Shown here piece after piece: positions 1 through 31,798 of a DNA stretch of 64,000 nt. The notes beneath the pieces were generated by a model, which was given only the letters and a program-made list of their open reading frames with translations, was not told the DNA's origin and made no database searches. This DNA comes from Euglena gracilis. Taxonomy: Eukaryota; Euglenida; Euglenophyceae; Euglenales. Made by a program: the position numbers and the translations under genes. The stretch lies in assembly GCA_039621445.1 (NCBI GenBank), contig CP154957.1, positions 36,982,382-37,046,381 of the forward strand. The letters are read 5' to 3'. Each line of letters begins with the position of its first letter. Position 1 is the stretch's first letter.

Positions 1-833
1 GGGATTTTGGACCCCCCGTTGGATGGCAACTTGACGCGACGGATGGCGCGTCACAGGCATTTTCGTCGAAGGGTGGGACCATGCGCCCCCTCACCCTGCA
101 GGGAAGCCTCCCCGTTGTCAGTTATGGGTGTCCAAGAGGGGGCTTGGGCCTGTGGACCCCTTTCCAGGGATGCATTGAGGGCTGAGCCACATTTTTTGTC
201 GATTGGGCTGGGTGTATTAACTCTTGGGGGGGGGGTCGGGTGGTTTGGCTTCTGGAGATGTGTTCCCATTCATTGAATCAGAAATCGCAATATGCCAAAT
301 GCCACATAAACATCCGAAAGAAGTTGCGGAAATTTGTGCTCTCTTTGCGAAGTGATGTCGATAAGTCCCAAGCGAACCATTCATGTGATTGACAGGATTC
401 CGCAACATACCACACAGCATCGCACATATGAGTCATGCCGACCATTTTTCATTCTTCTCCTGCTTGTCCTTGGGACGTTGAACCGTTTCCTGAAATACCA
501 CCCAACGTGGCCACCGCTGCCCCCAGGGTTCGATTAGAGGAGGGTGTCACATGGCTTTTAGGTGAGATGCCCCCCCCCCACTGCCAAGGGCCCGGGCCAA
601 CCCCCCGGAGGATACCCAGAACCTCCAAAAAGTAAAAAAAAATTTTCCTTCCAGCGCTGTGTGTCAAAACTTTTGGCGACTTTGGCCTTGTTTTTTTGCC
701 CAAACCGTGCCCAAAATGGCATTTTTTGGTCAATTTGGGGGGGAGGTAAAATCTTTCACTGGGAGCTATGCCATTGTTCAGGCGGGATGTGCCCTCCGTG
801 ACCGGATGGGGTCCCCACCCCCCACCTGTGCAG
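1..833. other. Noncoding stretch upstream of the first visible exon
   Basis: No exon could be supported here. It is probably intron of the gene whose exon begins at 834, because that exon is preceded by a pyrimidine-rich CAG acceptor. It holds a diverged copy of a dispersed repeat at about 521-575 (related to 5788-5850 and 35049-35181) and several G and C tracts. Confidence 0.5.
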
Positions 834-3481
834 AAATCGAACCCTGGCCGCCCCGCATGGATCATGCTGGCGCGCTGCCCTGCGGCCGACGTCCCCGTGG
901 TCCGGCAGCGGCGTGTGGAGGAGCAGCTGCTTCTGCAGCAGCGCCAGCAGGAGCTGCTGCTGCGCCAGCAGCGGCAGCAGGAGCTGTTGCTGCGCCAGCA
1001 GGAGCGCCAGCGCGCCGCGGAGGCTGCGGCACAGTATGCCGCCGCGGGGCTCGACGCGCCACTCCCCCGCCGCCAGGCCGCGGACGGCGCCGACGACCGC
1101 CCAGGACTTGGCAGGGACGTTGGTTGTGCCTTCGATGTCGGACACGGTGAGTCAGCTGGGGGGGGGGGCAGCCAGCCAACAGCCATTTCCCAGCATTGCA
1201 CCCCTCCTTCTTATCGATGAGTTGTATTTGTTTTCCAGCTGCCTGAAGAATGGCTGGATGGTAACATTTTTTTTTTGCTTTTGGGTTTCTTTTTTGTTTT
1301 GGAGGTGCAAAAGAATGGGCCAAAACTGTGCAAAAATTGGGTCGGAAAATTTGGGTCGAAAAATTTGGGTCAGCCAAAGTTTGGGTCGAAAAATTTGTTG
1401 CAAAAAATGGCCATTTTCAGGCTGGTTGCTGTTTTGATTTTTTTTTGGCACCAAGTTTGACCCTTTGACTCTTGTCTGAACGACCATTTTGGAGGCCTTT
1501 TTTATCTTTTCTGGAATCCGGGTTCCAGTGGGCCAACCCTTGAGGGATGCGGTTTGTGCCACCCAGCCCCAAATTTGCGAAGAAGGTTCGGCCAAGGCTT
1601 TTTTTTTGATTGAAGTTTCCCGGCCCTCCCGCCTCTGGACTCCCGACTCCTGGTGCAGGGCCCGGGCCACGTCAACCCCCAACGGACCGACGGCTCTGGC
1701 CGGTGTCTGACGGAGCACCCCGCTTCCGGGGCCGGAGGCAGCACGCCCCCACTCGGCTGCACCCCCCTCCCCCTCACGTGGTCCCAGTGCCCCTGGGGGG
1801 GGGCAGACCGACGCCTGCCGGGCCGTGTCGCCGACTGGTGCGGCGGGCTGGGGACGTGTTCCCGGAGGAGGAGAGGGTCGTGCGCCGCCGTGTGGACCCG
1901 GACCTCTCACTGGCTGCTGCGGCCGCACAACCGTTGGCGGGCCGGGCTGTCCGCCGTCCAGTGGAGGACGACTTCGCCCAAACCCGGCAGCCGGCGTGGG
2001 GGGGGGTACTCATTCATTTACACCGTAGGGTAAGTAACAGGGACGGTGTGTCCATGAGATGCACAATTGTGCACGCTGCTGCATATGCAATTGCCCACAC
2101 CAGTTGCATATTACACAGCGGCAAGGCTGAAAGACTCCAAAATAAGTGCGAAGTTCGCAGCTTTCGTTTGCTGGCCGATGGAGATGACGCCTGGTCCGGC
2201 AACTCGTATTGCCAGGTGGGGTAGCCCCACCAACCCCCCCCCCTGGAGAGGGGATGCGGGTGTGGGTTTGCGTGTGCGTGTGCGTGTGCGTGGCTCGGCA
2301 GCCGGGTTTGCCTCCGAGGAGCGCCTGCCCCCGCGGCGGGTGACCCGCCCCCTGGACGACGTGCCGCCCACGCGGCTGCGAGCGCTGCCGGTGGACTCAG
2401 CACCGGTGCTGCGGCCCCTGGAGGCGGAGTGGGCAGGCCGCCAGACACTAAGCGAGCTGTATGACCGCGGTCAGCCGGCTGGGGGTGCGCAGGATTGTAC
2501 GGGAAACCCATTGAGTGGTGGGGTGGGTATCTCCCAAACGCTATTGGTGGCCGTCGGGGGGGAGTCGACTTTCGGCGCCGAAGGAAGTTTTCCTTGCGCG
2601 GTGCCATGGTGGGAGGGGAGTCGACTCCCCCCCCCCCATCAGGTCTTCCCGTAGAGCCCTGGGGGCGTGGTGGACCTCGCTGACCGGCGGCCGGCAGCAT
2701 TGCCTGCGTTGAGCGGCCGAGCCGTGGACCCATTCCTGGAGGCCAGCCTCTGGCCGATCCGATGGGTGTCAGAGACAGCGTTTGTGGAATCAATTACTCT
2801 GCAAAAGTTGGCTTTTCTTCAGGCTGATATTTGGGTCTTCCCCTCGAAATGCAGTCATAACCAATTCGGTTTGCAATGCCAAAGGTTCTTTCTTTCACTG
2901 GTGCTGCGGTAAGATGCTGTGGGCAATTGTTGGCGAACTCCAACGTTTTTTTTTTTCGGCCGATGGTGTAATTGTCTGGTGTGTATGTTGGGGACAGTTT
3001 GAAACGCAACTGGCAAAAAAAAAGCTGAAGAAGTTCCTACAAAGTCTGGCATGAATAAGGTATGTTATGGACACCTTTTTGCTCTCAATCTCGACTGTTT
3101 CCACCCCTGTGAATGTCGCAACTCATTTTTGTTCTGTCCTTTTTTTTTAAAAGTTTGTCGGCGTGCCACACTTGCAGCATGAATATTTTTTTGGAATCTG
3201 TGCAACGTTGATTTCCAAAGTCGCCCCCAAAAAAACCACACTGTACGGGAACGTCACAGATTTCCTGCAAAACATCCATTCGCCGGAAACGGCAGGCTAC
3301 AACTGTAAACCTGACCATAAAAAGCGCTGTATGCGGCCGGGGGCTGGGTGGGATGCAGCGCCGGGCACTAGGCCCCGGCGCGGCGTTCGAGGAGTTCGTG
3401 GAGGTGCCACCGCAGCGGGAGTTGGACCCCTTCGAGGACGATGTGGACGCCCGGCCTCACCGCGTGCTGCGGAGGCGGTGA
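834..3481 (+). CDS. Unrecognised protein, C-terminal part, five exons (5' end outside window or not found)
   Basis: Exons 834-1146, 1788-2029, 2319-2469, 2698-2765 and 3359-3481 (TGA at 3479-3481) agree in phase at every junction and use GT-AG borders (donors GTGAGT, GTAAGT, GTCAGC, GTGTCA). They give about 298 residues. The first exon encodes a Gln/Leu/Arg-rich helical stretch with repeats of the type QLLLQQRQQELLLRQQ, probably a coiled coil, made from a repeat of about 30 bp. Later exons are rich in Arg, Pro and acidic residues (FPEEERVVRRRVDPDLS; FEEFVEVPPQRELDPFEDD) and end in HRVLRRR. I recognise no family. The length upstream is unknown, since the exon at 834 starts at an acceptor. The consistent phases and high third-position GC argue that it is real; the function is unknown. 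Confidence 0.6.
2563..2663 (+). repeat. Dispersed repeat family A, copy 1
   Basis: About 100 bp with the ordered signature TCCTTGCG..GTGCCATGGTGGG, then a variable GTCGAC-type or G/C-rich core, then CAGGTCTTCCCG and AGCCCTGG. Related copies lie at 5107, 13663, 17355, 26297 and 55496, all in this orientation. Confidence 0.65.
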
Positions 3482-6328
3482 GGCTCGGGGGGTGGGAGAG
3501 CCGGAGCACGTGACGGGGACCCCCTTCGTGTCGGTTGGGGGAAGGTGGGGGAGGTGCATCTTTTTTTAATTTTTCAATTTTGCGGGGGGTTTGGGTTTCT
3601 TTTGTTCCTCATGAACATAAAAGCGATCAGCACATCACAGTTTGGTATGAATCATGAACAAGTTCTACTTAGGATTTTTTCCGGGGAGTCTGGACAAAAA
3701 AGGAAATATTATTCGGGACGGCCCCGATATTCCAACAATTTTTCCCCATTATTTTTTGTCCAGTGTTCTTTTCCCACACTTTTGAGGGAACCACTCTCAG
3801 GGGCAGTGAAATTTCACACACAACAGGATAGGGTTATGAAACCTTGTCAATTTTTGGAGTTTATTTTTTGGAAAACCACCAGAAGTCCAGTTTGACCTTT
3901 TTTTGGAATTCTGAGTTGATTTTTTTTGCAAATTTTTCATTGCACTGAAAAAAAAATGTTGCCACCATTTCCCTAAATTTTTGATTTTCCCATTTTCCCC
4001 CCAAATTTTCCCATATTTTTTTGCTCGTAATATTTTTCCCGTAATTTTCGTCCTCTGCACTGTTTAAGAGTTTTAAAAGTGTGCAACCGGTTTTCAGTCG
4101 ATTTTTATTTAACCTTCCCCCCCCCACGCCAGCATCAGTTTATTTGTCTTTTCTCTGCTCCTGGAGGTGTCAGCATTTCACCATGCCTTTCCCTGGCCCA
4201 CCAGAGTTGGGGCCGCTGGGCCCAAAGTTCATGGAAGTGTGCCCCCCGCCCCAGGGTCGTCCCACAGGCTCGGCAGCGTGCCTCTGCCTGCCTTCCCTGT
4301 CCTGCACATATACTCCCTTCCTCGGCTGGCACCGGTGCGGTTTCCCCTTGGCCCTCCTTGCCCAAGGCAGACGGTTTTATTGCGGTTGTGTCATACGCGG
4401 CGGACCCAATCGTAGCAGTGGACACTGCTGGCGGCGGCGGGAGGGAGGACGTCCGCCACCCCTGACCCTTGCCCCCCGGTGCCCGACGGGTGTGGCTCAT
4501 TTCCCTTGCAGAAGAGTCAGCCGGCTATGACGGTGGTGACGCGGCACAATATTTGTGGAATCGTCCATTCTCCTCCGCTTTCTGCATTCTTGCTGCTGTC
4601 GGACTGTTCACAGATGGCGTCGCCTGAAATTCAACCGGCAATTGCTCACCAAAATGCGGGGCACAAGGGATCCAAAATGGATGCATAGCACAAGGCATTT
4701 TAGGGTCATGTGGAATAATACCTTCGCCCCCCCCCCAAACTACACAGAGCACAGAGACCAAGGTGCTGCTGTCAACAGTATACTGGGGGGGGGAGATAGT
4801 GGCCCACCGATTACTCTGTTGTGCAGTTAGGATTGAAGGTAGCACACTGACAGCGTCCCTGGCCTGGTGTGCAGGGGCACATGTGCGGATGTGTCACAAA
4901 CAGAAAACACAACCGCACATTGCAAGGTTTATAAGTCCCCTTCTGATTTGCTCAAAAAAATGAAGCGGAAAATGGCTCGTCTCTCCTTGTGTGCTATTTT
5001 TTTTTGCAAATACACAATTTTCTGTTTTAAAAGAAAAAAAACTGCCTTCGCCTTTAGTTGGATACCCCCTCCCTCCACTCCTTCCGATCTTCTACGGGTA
5101 CCAAGTTTTAGGTCAAATTTTTCGGCACCTTCAGCTCCGAAGGTATTTTCCCTTGCGAGATGCTATGGTGGGTGAGGTGAGGTGGTGGACAGGAAGGCCA
5201 ACCAGGCCTTTCTATACGCCCTGCCAGACGGTGTGGAACAGTGTCCCGGGAGGAGCACGAAATTTATGTCAGCATCCCCCTCATAAAGACCCCTTGGTTT
5301 TTGGCTCCCAAGGCAGGCCTCACATGGGGAGGGGGATTATGGGTTGAAAGAAAGACATTGGACCGAATGAATTGTCGATTTGGCAAGTTTACAACTTGCT
5401 GGAAGGAATGAAATGCACAGTGCCTTACAGTCCACACAGAACAGTAATGGATAGACATTCACATTTTTTTTACCCCAGTTTATTTTTCTTGTGTTTTCAT
5501 CACAGAAGTTGTAAGGTCTGTAGTACAGGCGAACCTGACAGATGACGGTTTCCCCAGGTGGAAGGAGGAGTGACACTTTTAGGTCCAAGAAAGGTGTCTT
5601 AAGGAGTCTCTAAAGAGCAGCAGAAACCTGGAGGGTGACTGGATGGGAACAGGGTTTGGGGCCGGCCAAGAATGGGCAAAAAAAAGTTTGAAGAGCTTTT
5701 TTCTGTGTTGTTTCGCTAACTTTTAAGTTTGATTTTTTTGGTTCCCGGTTTGTTCCCCAGTCGTGCCCAGTTCCAGTGGGTGACTTATGGGGCAGGGTTG
5801 AATACAAGGAGGGCGTCACGGCTTTAGGTGGGGGTGTCCCCCTTGACAGGTTCGACCGACCCCAGGGGGCACCTGGGACTCCTCAAAAAAGGTCAACTTT
5901 TCCCTTCGGGTGTGCCGAAGTCTTTTGGGAACTTAGCAAACTTTGTTTAACGGCATTTTGGGTTGATTTTAGGGACAATGTTATTAGGCAGCGCTTTGAA
6001 CAGGCCAAAGTGGGCTGTTTTTGGTCATGCCACTGTTTAGGTGGGGGGGCACGCTTCCCCTCCCCCCTTCCTCCTTGGGGGTCCACCCCTCACGAGCTTA
6101 TATCGAACCTTGATATGGCGCAGCAGCTTGTTCCCAACCAGCCCAAAATTGGCCGGCATCTGAACCGAACCCCCCCCCCCCTGATGGGAGGGAGAGGCGT
6201 TTAATGGCCCCCATGTGCCCATGTGGGGTTGACATTGGGCGAACGGTCCCACCGAGTGGGACCCCCCGCTCCACCACCCCGTGCCCCGCCTGGTGTGCCC
6301 CAGGCCTCCGCCACCCCCATGCGTACCC
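3482..6328. other. Intergenic region between the unknown gene and the R1 gene
   Basis: No exon is supported. It contains AT-rich stretches (3.6-4.1 kb), G and C tracts, one copy of a dispersed repeat at 5107-5226 and one of another family at 5788-5850. The promoter of the downstream gene should lie here, but no convincing TATA or initiator element could be singled out. No AATAAA was seen close after the stop at 3481. Confidence 0.5.
5107..5226 (+). repeat. Dispersed repeat family A, copy 2
   Basis: It starts with TTAGGTCAAA, has CCCTTGCGAGATGCTATGG in the middle and ends CCAACCAGGCCTTTC..GCCCTGCCAG, matching the other copies. It is intergenic. Confidence 0.65.
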
Positions 6329-27053
<20,725 letters not shown>

Positions 27054-28106
27054 CCCCTCGACACCAATCTGCTGCCCCTACTTACCACACTGCTTTTGTT
27101 CACCTTTTTTGATGCACACTTTTTTTTATATCGCACGCAGCAGTGGGAACACCACAGCGCATATTTTCCATTTTATTTGTCTGGAACCATCAGCCCTTTT
27201 TAAGGTGCTTCGATTCTCCAATTCGGCAGATCAGCAATAGGACCCTAAAAGGAGGGCTTGAGGGCCTGTCTGGAAGATTTTTATGCACATGCTGAGCGAA
27301 AGGCATCGCATTTCTGGGGTGATTTGGAACGCAATAAAAGCTCACATGCCCCCCTGCTTCCCTCGGTTCACATGTCTGTCAAACAATGAGCATTCGCTGC
27401 ATGGAGTTTCAAGGGATGCCTTTCAACAACGGCTGCCAGACTGAAGGTACAGGACTCGGGAGGTGCCAGACCCTGACGGCTTTCTTTTGGTTGTGTGGCT
27501 GCGGGGGTCGATTGCCCACCGCCGGACCCAAAGCCGGAAGTCAAAAAAATGGTTTTGGGTTTTTTTTGTCAAAAAAAGAGAAACAAACAAACAAAAAAAG
27601 CCAGCGGGGTTTGAAGAGAAAAAAAATGCGAAATGAATTTTTTTTAGGATTTTCCCATCGACCATCACATTTTGGGGGATACATTTTGGGCCATTTTTGA
27701 AGAAAAAATATATTCTGGGTGTGGAAATGAATCAATTTTTGGCATTTTTTTCGGGGAAGATGAGTTTTGGGCATTGTTGGGTGTGAAGGTGCGTTGGGTG
27801 TTACGCAAGGGGACGATAATGCCTGGAAAAAGTTTATTTTTTTTAAAAAAACCCGATTTTTTGCCCTGTTTTTTTTCCCCAAAAAACAACACGTTTTTCT
27901 TTGAAAAAAAAGTAAAATAAACGCAAGCGCTGGCCGGACCACAGGCCTCCGCCCGATGCCGCCTCCGCCGCCCCGCCCCATATGAGCCCCGCCCATGCCA
28001 TGGGCGCACGGGATCCGGATCCTGCGGCGGTGGCGGAACCGAGGTGTGCCCTCGCGGGCGGGGTCCCGACGCTCCCTTGGTCCGGATGCACCCGGGGGGG
28101 GGGCAG
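27054..28106. other. Intergenic region between the R1 gene and the giant gene
   Basis: No exon is clearly supported. It includes the 3' flank of R1 with an AATAAA at 27333-27338, then A/T-homopolymer-rich DNA (27.54-27.92 kb) and a GC-rich stretch from 27.93 kb. A short open frame at 27386-27448 (starting MSIRCMEF) ends near a GT and might be a leader exon of the next gene, but nothing confirms this. An in-frame ATG at 27995 could instead begin the next gene without splicing. Confidence 0.45.
27333..27338 (+). terminator. Candidate poly(A) signal for the R1 gene
   Basis: An AATAAA hexamer lies about 280 nt after the R1 stop codon, in the expected orientation and with no other exon between. 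The lineage's own poly(A) signal is unknown, so this is tentative. Confidence 0.35.
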
Positions 28107-31100
28107 CCAGCCTGTCAAACAAGGTCAACGGGGTGCCGGATTCCGAGGATTTGCAAGCTGCACTGCTCCTCCTCTTGGGCATGGAACCTAGAGGTTTTTT
28201 CCAGTGTGGATCACTGGGACGGCGGGGGGGGGGGTCGGTGGGCCCTGCCACAGCCAAGGGAGGGATGGTATCACTCATTTTTTTGGGCGCATTTTCGGGG
28301 TTCCCTGCCCAACATGTGCTTAGTGAATTGTTTGATTGATTGACATCACAATGGTTTGACCTTCCAATTGTCGAATTTTTTTGTGTAACGCCCAGGGTTC
28401 AGTGGGCGTAGTTGACAGTGTTCAACAGAAGGATTTTTTGTGAGCTGATCTGTGACGTCGCAACGGATTCTAACAGCCGCCTCTGATCCCCCCAATGTGC
28501 TTTCTGTTGAACACTGTCAACTACATTTTCATCTAGTCATGCGTTCATAATGCAAATACCCGGGTTTGAGATGTTCCCAACCCCCCCTCCCCCCGGGCCC
28601 CATGTACCCTGGACCGGGGGGGGACCCCTTGGTCCGGGGTGCATGGGACCCAAGAACGTCACATTTTTGATTTCGGCCCTTTGAGCCGAATTTTTTTGGC
28701 ATCACTGGCAATCTTTTTGCCCAAGAAGTGCCCAAAGTTGCGTTTGGGTTGATTTGGGGTCGATCTTTTTTTCAACCCAGCATTTCGCGCTGGGCCAATA
28801 TTGGTCATTTCACATTTCAGAAATGCCACTGTTTTGGGGGTCTGGACCCCCATCTGCTTTCCCCAAAAAGTATTTGTTATAATAATTGTTCGACACATTA
28901 CATCGGTGTTATGCTGGTGTCTTTTCTTCGAGCTCTCTGGGTCCACATATTTCCATTATCTCAGCATTTAACCGTTCGTCGTTCGCAATTTCAACGTTTT
29001 ACAATGTGATTTTTTTTCAAAATCTACCGCAGAAACACACATGTACGTACATTTCTCTGCAAGTTCCATGTGCTCTTCCGTGTCCCCTTGGTTTTCTTTT
29101 ATCTTTTTCTACAGTTGGCCAGGGATATCTCAGCTGTGTGCAGCATCAAGTGCATCTGTCAGGGGGGATGTGGAGGCGGTTGGTTTACACATGAATCCCC
29201 TGCGGATGATATGATGGCCTGCTGTCCAAGTCCACTCTCAGATATGCCCGCATTTTGCTTCCAGGTGACCCGTCGTTTGATGACACCGCCCTGCAGGAGG
29301 ATTCTATGTGTAGAACGTCTCCTGTCGCTTCCACCAAACAGCAGGCTGTCCAGGGGATTTGTTGTCTTGTCGAATGAACCACACGTGGGCACAATAGCGT
29401 ACAAGCCCAAACGAACATGCACAAAGGCGAGCCATACATATGCATGGGTTGATTGCACATGTGCATGCACGGACGCACACGCACGCACGCACGCGAACAC
29501 ACACACGTGCACTCATGGGATCACCAAATGATTCCCTGAGGGCGACCTCTCTTTCCTGCTCCAGAATGTCGATATTTTTGTGGTGTGCGCAAACACGTCA
29601 AGTGTAACCGGTCGAGAGTGGACACAGTGCTACAAACTGGATTGAGTCCACCCAGTTCTGCACCACCTTGCCAGGAAAGAAAAGTCATGCACATTCATGC
29701 ATACAAAGTTATGCACATTTACGGGTACGCATGTGCACGTGTGCAAAGTGTGAAGTTAGTGCCAAAATATTTGAATTTGCTGATGCTGGGATTGCAGAGA
29801 TGGCATCGTGGGAGGTATTTGAATTGCCAGTGGGAAGTGCCCAAAAAAAGGACCTTCACAAGCCCTTTCCCCGAATTGGTCGTGGGATCTTTTTGGGGTC
29901 AGCTGTCTTCCTAACTCGGAAGCCCCCCCCCCCCCGGGGTGTGTCCAAGGCTGAGCTTCCCCCCCCCCCCAGGGGGGTCTGCGTATGGGTCGAGCCGGCA
30001 AATTCTGGTGCAAAGCGCCGCAAATTTTAGGGAAACCCTGCAGAAATTCGGTAAAGGAGGTTTTGGAGGGACTTCGGCGGCTGATCTCACATTTCAGCCT
30101 TTTGCGTGTACCTTAGCGCATTTGTACAAAGGAACAAGATGTCTATTTGGGGGGGGGGGTTAGCGTCCAGATTTTTGAACTGCTGGTTGCACATTGGCCC
30201 TCCTTGTGTGGCCCGCCACCATTTTCTGGGGTGAACCCCGTAGCAAAGGACTTTTTTTTGCTTTTGGCCCTCCGAAACATGGCGCCAGGTTTTGTTTCCC
30301 CCGGCCACCGCATTTCTTGCGTGGCAACTGCCAGCTCCACGTGGAGTTCTGGAAACTGGGTGTCCACCCCTTTTCTTGCTTCTTTGATTGCCTTCAATCA
30401 GCACCGTGTGGATATTTTTGAAGTCAGTTGCGAAAGCATTATCACACGCAAACAAATCTTAGAGGATTCTGAAAATTCTTGTAAAGGAAAGGGATGAAGA
30501 ATACAGAAAAATTCCTCCAATGTTCTTTTGTGCAGTTGTGCAAAGGAACCATTTCAAAACCAACCAATGGCCTCCTGTGCCTGCCTGTTTGCAGCTGCAA
30601 AATAGTATGTTATGAAATCTTTATTTTCCCTCTTCTGTTTTCTTGTGGCGCTGGACCCCTCCCATGAACATTGCTGGCATTTTTGAGCGGTTCTTTTGCG
30701 CAATTGTGCATTAAACCACTTCAAGTGATTCATTTTGTGCAATTGCAGGCAATTCACTGTGGTGGGGTGAAGGCCACTTTTCAACTCAATTTACAAGGAT
30801 AAACCTAAACTTGTCGTTTATTTGGTGTTACAGGGGTTTTTTCACAAGTCAACTGCCAAAGCCCAAATTTGAGCCCGGAAGGTGGGTCTTTTTGTCATAT
30901 AAATTTGAATTTTAGTTTTTATTTTCGAAATTTATAGTGTCCAAGTATTCGCATAACTGCAGCAAATGCGTCATCTTAACGAACCACTTACCTAATTGCA
31001 CACATTTTCCTTTGCGCAGTTGTGCACAGGAACCACTGGGGCAATAGTAATCCCTCCCCGCAGAGGGTTGTTCAAGCGGACCTTGTTCTTTTGCGCAATT

Positions 31101-31767
31101 GCACAGAGGAACCAACATTTTTTTCCTTGGTCAAAGTGTCCCCAAAATCGTTATACCACAATATGCTAAGTTGATGAGGCAACCTTGGTAGGTACTCAAG
31201 CACAAATGCCAGGTGTACAGCGCCTTATGTCGTGGGGACACCTGCTCCCTTCAAAGTGTTTGCACTTCTGCAGTCCTGAGGCGCCAGACCACATCCTGAT
31301 TCCATTCAACAGGTCGGGGTGCCATTTATTCGGACTTTCAAAAGCATCACGTTTGAGCAATTGCACAAAGGAACAAGCCAACTGTGTGTTAAGTGCGCGT
31401 TCGGCCACCTAAGCCGTAAGAGATAAAATGTCAAAGACGACAAAAATCGATTTTTGAGTGCATTTTGAGGGGAAGTGGGTCTTTTTTGCAACCTCCCCCG
31501 GGGGAGCCTGCGCGGATACATCGTGTGTGTGTCGCAGGCGCTCCTCCTGGATGCGACCCTGACGTGGCCGACGCGAAAGGCGCTGCTCCAGTTCCTAATT
31601 GCCCTGCTGGACAAGTCAGACCTCTGCAGTTTGGCGGAAGTGCCAGCGTTCCGGGCGGCGGTGCGGGAGAGTGGGGCATTGGACCGCCTGGCCCTGACTG
31701 CCATGGTGTGTATGTGTGCGTGCGTGCGTGCGTGCATGCGTGCGTGCGCGCGCGCGTGTGGGTGTGG

Positions 31768-31798
<31 letters not shown>

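Noticed and set aside
449-1201. 250-codon minus-strand Ser/Cys-rich frame
   Set aside because: Antisense of the CAG/CTG-rich exon at 834-1146; composition is a shadow effect.
27386-27448. Short open frame starting MSIRCMEF as first exon of the giant gene
   Set aside because: No similarity and no phase test is possible; kept only as a remark.
29565-29582. 18-nt microexon between CCAG and GTGTGC
   Set aside because: Including it breaks the reading phase between 29360 and 29756, while direct joining is in phase.
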